Of a stretch of DNA of 64,000 nt, positions 58,384 to 64,000 are shown piece after piece (the stretch's first letter is position 1; each line of letters starts with the position of its first letter). Made by a program: the position numbers and the translations under genes. Source of the stretch: Gadus chalcogrammus (taxonomy: Eukaryota > Chordata > Actinopteri > Gadiformes > Gadidae); assembly GCF_026213295.1 (NCBI RefSeq), contig NC_079415.1:21224847-21288846 (forward strand). Direction: 5' to 3'. The notes beneath the pieces are model-generated. The model saw nothing but the letters and a program-made list of their open reading frames with translations, ran no database searches and was not told where the DNA came from.

Positions 58384-60400
58384 GTACAGGCCAAAGGTTA
58401 TACATTTTTAAATGGTGTATTTGTGTTACAATAAACATAAACCCATCCTTTTATATAGTTGATGGGGAGATTTATATCCTAGATTAGAATTGTTTTATCT
58501 TTGGTTGAACAGAACGATCAGTAGCTGCGTTTCCATCTAAAAGGTGATGCGAATCTTTAGAAAGTTTGCAAAAAAGTAATTTGAATTAGGTGCGTTTCCA
58601 TCAAGTGGTTGGAGCGGAATAGGGTGATGACGTTACACGTTGATGTCGGCAGGGTTGCTATGGCCGGTCGTTATAAGGAAATTGGAAAGACTGTCAGTCC
58701 TTCGTGTTCAAAGTTCGCTACGTCACAGCTGTTTCGAAAAGTGTGTTTCCATCTCCCATTTTGCGAATTTACTCTCTTTCGCATTTCTCAAAAACCACCT
58801 CAAGCGAGCGGATAAACCTTTTTGCGATTAGAGGATTTTTATGCACATTTTGGTGTTTCCATCACCGTTTACTGATTCGATACTTAAAAGTTTGCATAAA
58901 ATCAGGGGGATGGAAACGCACCTAGTGTAAGAGTGTTGGCCAACATAATACAAAACGATAGCATGAACAATTTACGCAGCAATCGTATATTTATGTATCT
59001 GCTCAAGTACGTCACTTGTGTACGAAATTGCAAGGAGTTGGATTCAGACATCGAGAGGGTATGCTTTCACCAGGCCCCGCAGGAGAGTTGTCATAGCCAG
59101 ATGCTGTGTGTGGACGATTAGGGACACATTTATGTTTACGTGTAAATGTTTGCAAATAAAAATATTATTGTATATGTTTTTTAAATGTTTACCTTTTTTT
59201 AATATAACAGATGTTTGCACAACCTGTATTTCATTTGTTCAATAAAACACACTTTTTGTTTAAAAAATGTGACAGTGACAGTTGTGTAGCATCTTCTTGA
59301 TGGTTCTCTGGATTTCCTCGTGACACTTGTACCCGCACAAGTTTGGATGTGGGTGGTGGCTGTACCAGGGCAAGCAGGCCGAGCCGTCTTGGGTCATCAA
59401 GCCTCGTAACGATGACTCATAACAATGCTGTTTGCCAACGCTTGTAACAAATACAAAGCAATCTTTTTACAAACATGTTTACACGCGGGGAACTACACCA
59501 AAGGTATAACATGGCAAAAGCTATAATGGAGGTTCATGTCTCATAAAATGTAACAGTACTGTTACAGACAAATATGTGCTAACTAGCAGCTCTCGTGCAG
59601 GGTACTGCATTATTTGGCCAGCCGCACATATCACATGATATAGGCTACACTCTTAGGAAAATCGTAGGCATTCGAATAGTGGTCTACGATCTAAATAAAC
59701 AAGAACCTGGATTCGGGGATTTAGCCTGTATCTGGGGGACGAGACAGGCGAACAGCAACCATGGAAACAAAGGTGTTGGGTAGCAAGTATGCTAGCACCC
59801 CAGCAAGCAAGCAAGCTGGAAACATACAGGGCTCACAACAATACGGTCGGGCAAACACATTTTTACAGTGACTATCAACATCAAGAAAGCCATGAGGACA
59901 AAGTTCACCCAAGGGTACTTACAATTTCAAAAGCAGCACGGACAAGTCGGCGTCCAATTTGCAGTCTTCTTTCTCTTTCATTTCATGCTATTCCTGAAAA
60001 GCTTCCCCAACGTTCACTCAAGTCTGGCCTCTCTGTCGGTAAGTCTCCATTTTCTCTCCTTCTGTTCCTCCTTCTGTTCCTCAAATTGGGTTTCCCTGTT
60101 TCTTTTTAGTCGGCTGATCCATGATGAAATCCCTTCTCTACTTGTGTTTATATTGAGCCGGTTCAGTGTTTGTGGGTCTGTACTGCCGTAAAGCAATTCA
60201 ATACTTCGCGAGACCCGACACTCCCGCGAGAGTGGGCAACGGGTCACCGGCAGAAACTTGCATATTTCCTTTCTCCACCAAGATGCTCTAGGGGGAGTCG
60301 AAACAGCGAACAAAAAAGTGTAATAGAACCATCACAATGACTCTTAACCTGTTATATTAAGGTAAATTAAGCCAAAAAATGGCATAGTTCCCCTTTAACA
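58384..60400 (+). repeat. TTAA-type dispersed element, copy C, twice interrupted
   Basis: Matches copies A and B from about 58384 to its end near 60400 (GGCATAGTTCCCC then TTTAA). Two foreign blocks interrupt it: a MITE at 58522-58925 and unrelated DNA at about 58950-59690. Confidence 0.8.
58522..58925. mobile_element. MITE inside copy C, defined by empty sites
   Basis: Ends GCTGCGTTTCCATC and inverted GGTGCGTTTCCATC. Copies A and B read CAGTGTAAGAG continuously where copy C carries this block, which gives direct empty-site evidence. Confidence 0.85.
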
Positions 60401-60879
60401 ACTTCAATAGGTTGCCTTGCACTGTGCTTTAACCCTGATAATATAAAGCAGTAAGGCACATCCTTCGACATAATGTTGTGTACAATATTTTAAAGCTGTT
60501 AGCTGTAATTGTTTATCCATTTACACTATCCATGTGTTCATGGTTCAGTGTAATAATCTGTTCTATGCTGCTTTCCTCTCAAATGTATGCTTCTTCTCTG
60601 GCCCTCGACGGTATATCATCATTCTGATTTCTATTTGCGAACACAAAAGGTTTCTGGGTCCTGTGATTTGCTGTCGCACATCAACTTGTTTTATGTCTGC
60701 TGCTGCACTCATAGTGCCATACACACAATCACAAGGGACAACACAACATAAGGCACAACACTGCACACTGCAAGCACACACACACACAACATAAAGCCTG
60801 AACGCGTGTTTGTGTGTGTGCATGTGCCTGAATGTGTGTGTGTGTGTGCATGCCCACACACACGTGCATGTGTGTGCAT

Positions 60880-61374
60880 TGTGGCAACCCCACGCCGGCG
60901 GACCTGGAGGAAACTCGTCAACGCTCTGAACAGCGCCCCCTCTATGGAAAAGTAGTCCCAGGGAGATACATCCCCTTCAACACGGCTGTTACCGCCCACC
61001 AATCAAGCAGGCACAGACAATCATGGGGATTGAGATCACCTGGGGGAAGGCGGCGGCAGAGGAGTATTAAAGGCCTAGCACACGGCAGTCAAGGGAGAGA
61101 GACGCAGAGGCGAGACGACATGCTTTCGCCCTAACGTGTGGAATACTTTCCCCTAGGAATAGCTGAAGGACACCTTGAGCAACATTCGAGCTGGACACCA
61201 AGACGGGCCTGGCCGGAGATCCCCCACCCCTATTCCCCATAGTGGAATTTGACTTAGTTAATTTAGGATTTTCCTTATTCCCCTGAGCGGACCTGAAATA
61301 AAACCCTTGTTCCGACACCGGGCTTGAGCGTCCTTTATTGGGAATCCCAGCCACCGACCACTGGGGTTGCCACA
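60880..61374. repeat. Solo LTR (Ty3/Gypsy-like)
   Basis: TGTGGCAACCCCACGCC to CTGGGGTTGCCACA, 495 bp with TG...CA ends, flanked by GCAT on both sides. It contains AATAAAACCC near its 3' part, a likely polyadenylation signal. No internal retroviral sequence is attached. Confidence 0.75.
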
Positions 61375-61379
61375 GCATG

Positions 61380-61680
61380 CATGCTTGTCTATCTGTGTTT
61401 GTGTGTGTGTCTGTGTTTGTGTGTCCATGCGTACGTTCTTGTGTGTGTGTGTGTGTGTGTGTGTCTGTTTCTTTGTTTGTGTGTGTGTGTGTGTGCATGT
61501 GTACGTGCTTGTCTGTGTCTGTTACTCGGTAGAGAAGTCAAATGCAAAGTTTCATTTGTAACAAAAGGCGTGTGTGTGTGTTGGTGTGATCGTTTTTTGC
61601 TTGAGGGCCTGTGTGTGTGTGTGTGTGTGTGCGTGCGTGTGCGTGTGTGCATGTGCATGCGTGTGTGTGTGTGTGCGTGC
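61380..61680. repeat. (GT)n-rich region
   Basis: Degenerate TG repeats interrupted by unique bases. Confidence 0.9.
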
Positions 61681-62534
61681 ATTACTGGTTGTATTGACTT
61701 GTTCACCAGAGGAGGTCAGGCGCTTTTTTCCATTAGGGACAAAGACTTGCTTTGTCTGTGACAGCTTTAAAAAAAAAAAAAACGTGCCTAGAAAGTACTT
61801 TTATCCGAGATAGAGAAGAGAACAGCTCGCATCAAATCGTGACGCATGGGCACAGGGGAATGCTTTTATAATGCTTCACATGTTTTAAAAAGGCACAGGG
61901 GGGATTTGAAACAGTCCTTCTCACTGTAACTTTCAAGCTTATAATTATCCTGGTATTAAAGGGGAATTGTCACGCTCAGCTATTTTGTAATATTGGAGAA
62001 TACTGCATCATATGCGTTTATAATGTATCAACTCAGTTTCCATTAAAAAACGACTATTGACATCATTGGTCAAGGATTTGTAATCATAATTGTAAACTTT
62101 TGCCTGGTTTCAGGAAATGGAATAAAAAAGCAGCATAAGACGGTTCGCCTTAAAGCCTGAATTCGTCTTATCATCTTTCCTATGAGCTCAAAGTTATTAA
62201 TAAAGATTAAGAACACTCTCACAGATCATCAGAGTTAATAATTCCCCCTAAACTCCTCGTCTTTACAACCTCTGTAACTTGCTATTTAAACTCATACACA
62301 TTGAATGGGTCATTTCTGATGATTTTTACCAGTAATCAGACCCTCCAGGGTTTCGCGATGTTGCGATTTGCAAGTTCAATGCAACATCAACCAATCACTG
62401 CGAATTCAGGGCGGTGTCACAATTTTCCCACAAATTTGACCAATCAGTGGCGTCGTCTTGAACTGACGTCGACCAACTACCTTCCGCCTTACTTCCGTGT
62501 TAACGTGTTGATTAACGGCCTAGTAACGGGGACG
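61681..62534. other. Unannotated DNA
   Basis: No gene recognised. Segment 62340-62500 with paired ACCAATCAC / GACCAATCAG motifs may be a MITE piece. Confidence 0.35.
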
Positions 62535-64000
62535 CTGGCGAGTCTAACGCCGCTCTTTATGGCTTGTTTTTATTCAGTATTTCTAATATTTCTCACGAAT
62601 GCATTGAACTTTTTTTTTTTTTTTTGGTCTTTAGTAGTTTAGCTAAGTTTACTAGTTATATATAGTCACTTTGCTATTGTAAGTGCGCCAGTTTTCTATA
62701 TTTTTACGTGTTTTATGTGTGGAGTCGTACAGTTGCTTGACAGTTGGTGGACGCTGTTGCCTTTTGAACGCTGCTGCTGACCGGTTGCCGCTTCTCGCTC
62801 TGAACATCATTCTGAACATTATTTTCTTTATCTTACTAGTCTTTTAACTTTTTATTAGGTTTCTTTTGCTTACTTTCAACACCTTCTGTCTGAAACCCTT
62901 CTGGACCTCGGATCGGACTACAATTCTCCCCTTCTACCCCTGGAAACTGGTCGCTAGCTAGCCAGCTGGTGACTAGCTGGATGCTACCTGTCCGTGCCAC
63001 TGCTGTCAGCTGTCCGGGACCTGCCTGCCGCGCTGGGCCATTGATTAGCTGGCTGCCGGGTGAGCCATTGCGGGGTGACTACATGCTAGCTGGCTGCTAC
63101 AACCCTGCCCTCCGTCATCGTCCCCTGCTTAAACACTGGTATTCCATCTCCGAGCTCCTCCAACTACGCTCTTCATCATGCACTCCTCCCGGACACATTA
63201 TATCCAACACAATCAAAGAACTCGGACTCCTTCGTCGGCCACAATATGTCCACAGAGGCAGCCGGAGGACGTTTGTTTACTCCGGCTCAGAAAATTCCAT
63301 TTCCTCACTGCGGGCCAATCGGCAACCGCCAAAGACGCGACGTCATCAACATTACAACCACACCGTGCGCATTGTTTATCTCACTCCGCTACCCAGAGCT
63401 CCTCAACCCGTCACCAACAAAAACTCATCACATCTGAAATGTGCACTTCTCAACACCCGTTCACTTAATAAAAAAGGACTCCTCAGTGTATTTATTTCTG
63501 ATTCAGCACTGGATTTTCTCTGTCTCACTGAAACCTGGCAAAAACCCATGGACTATTATTCACTCAATCAAGCCACGCCCCCTGGATACTCTTACATTGA
63601 CAAACCTCGTCTGGATGGTCATTCTGGCGGTGGAATTGCCATCATCCATCGCCATGACTTTAAAACCAGTGAAACATCCATCCCAACCGCTTCTTCATTT
63701 GAATCCCTTTCTTTTAAACTGTCTGGTCCCAAGCCCCTGGTCATTGCAGTCATTTACCGTCCCCCTAAGCCCGACCCTGCCTTTCCCTCTGATCTATCTG
63801 CATTCCTTACCCAGCTCTGTGCTATATCTCCATCCGTTCTCCTCCTGGGCGATTTCAACATTCATGTGGACTCCTCTGTCTGCAAACCCGCAATCGAACT
63901 TCTGGAAATCTTTTCATTCTTCAACATCACTCAACATATCGATTTTCCAACTCATAACAAAGGCCACACCCTGGATCTGGTCTGTTCCACTGGCATCACA
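62535..64000 (+). mobile_element. Second L2-like LINE, 5' part, cut by window end
   Basis: A GC-rich, CTAGCTGG-repeating leader (about 62540-63170) precedes an endonuclease reading frame that runs off the window. The left boundary is approximate. Confidence 0.75.
63410..64000 (+). CDS. LINE APE-type endonuclease, partial, open to window end
   Basis: In frame from about 63410, KCALLNTRSLNKKGLLSVFI begins the domain. The Mg-binding and catalytic motifs follow: LTETW (E), GGGIAIIHR, VIAVIYRPPKP and LLLGDFNIH (D, N). THNKGHTLDLVCSTG near the edge precedes the SDH motif expected just beyond the window. No stop interrupts 590 bp. The natural start is unclear: upstream frames at 63178 and 63246 end before or near 63440, so either a frameshift or an upstream start in another frame exists. 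It is a different subfamily from the LINE at position 1, judged by residues. Confidence 0.85.

Noticed and set aside
60880..61374. Interpretation as a DNA transposon because of inverted TGTGGCAACCCCA ends
   Set aside because: TG...CA ends, a 4-bp duplication and an internal polyadenylation-like signal fit a solo LTR better, though not conclusively.

Overview
This window is vertebrate nuclear DNA, almost certainly from a teleost fish. The evidence is a spliced fibronectin type III receptor-like gene, fish-type L2 LINEs, PIF/Harbinger and hAT transposons, a BEL/Pao LTR retrotransposon, and very abundant (CA)n/(GA)n microsatellites. There is no operon structure and nothing prokaryotic. I do not assign a species.

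Only one host gene can be reconstructed: an fndc4-like gene (FNDC4/FNDC5 'irisin' family) on the minus strand, 46418 to 21712. It has six coding exons with GT-AG introns and consistent phases, and encodes about 254 aa: signal peptide, FN3 domain, one membrane span, conserved CRQYDIIKDND juxtamembrane motif and a cytoplasmic tail. Its first intron is 16.9 kb and is packed with repeats, including a 5.2 kb BEL element. Its internal exons are bordered by (UG)n and (CA)n tracts.

Layout. 1-2634: 3' part of an L2-clade LINE. 3311-7617: a PIF/Harbinger element with a MADF-BESS gene and a transposase, lightly damaged and with part of its 5' coding exon not found. 7618-10531: a second, apparently intact PIF/Harbinger element with a HARBI1-like transposase and a NAIF1-like Myb/SANT gene. 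11025-12410: a hAT MITE carrying a nested MITE, then another MITE, each with perfect target-site duplications. 13866-19000: further non-autonomous DNA elements. 19200-21460: microsatellite, minisatellite and a hAT insertion. 21712-46418: fndc4-like gene. 46419-51900: 5' flank and unannotated DNA. 51925-53112: a 19-bp satellite with higher-order periods. 53473-60400: MITEs, a THAP-domain fragment and hAT relics. 60880-61374: a solo LTR. 62535-64000: 5' part of a second L2-like LINE running off the window.

The most unusual items are: the BEL element, whose RT-RNaseH-integrase core is replaced in frame by a lysine-rich segment of non-BEL character; the complementary dinucleotide tracts around fndc4 exons; a 33-bp inverted copy of fndc4 exon 2 at the edge of a hAT-like element; and the intact two-gene Harbinger element.
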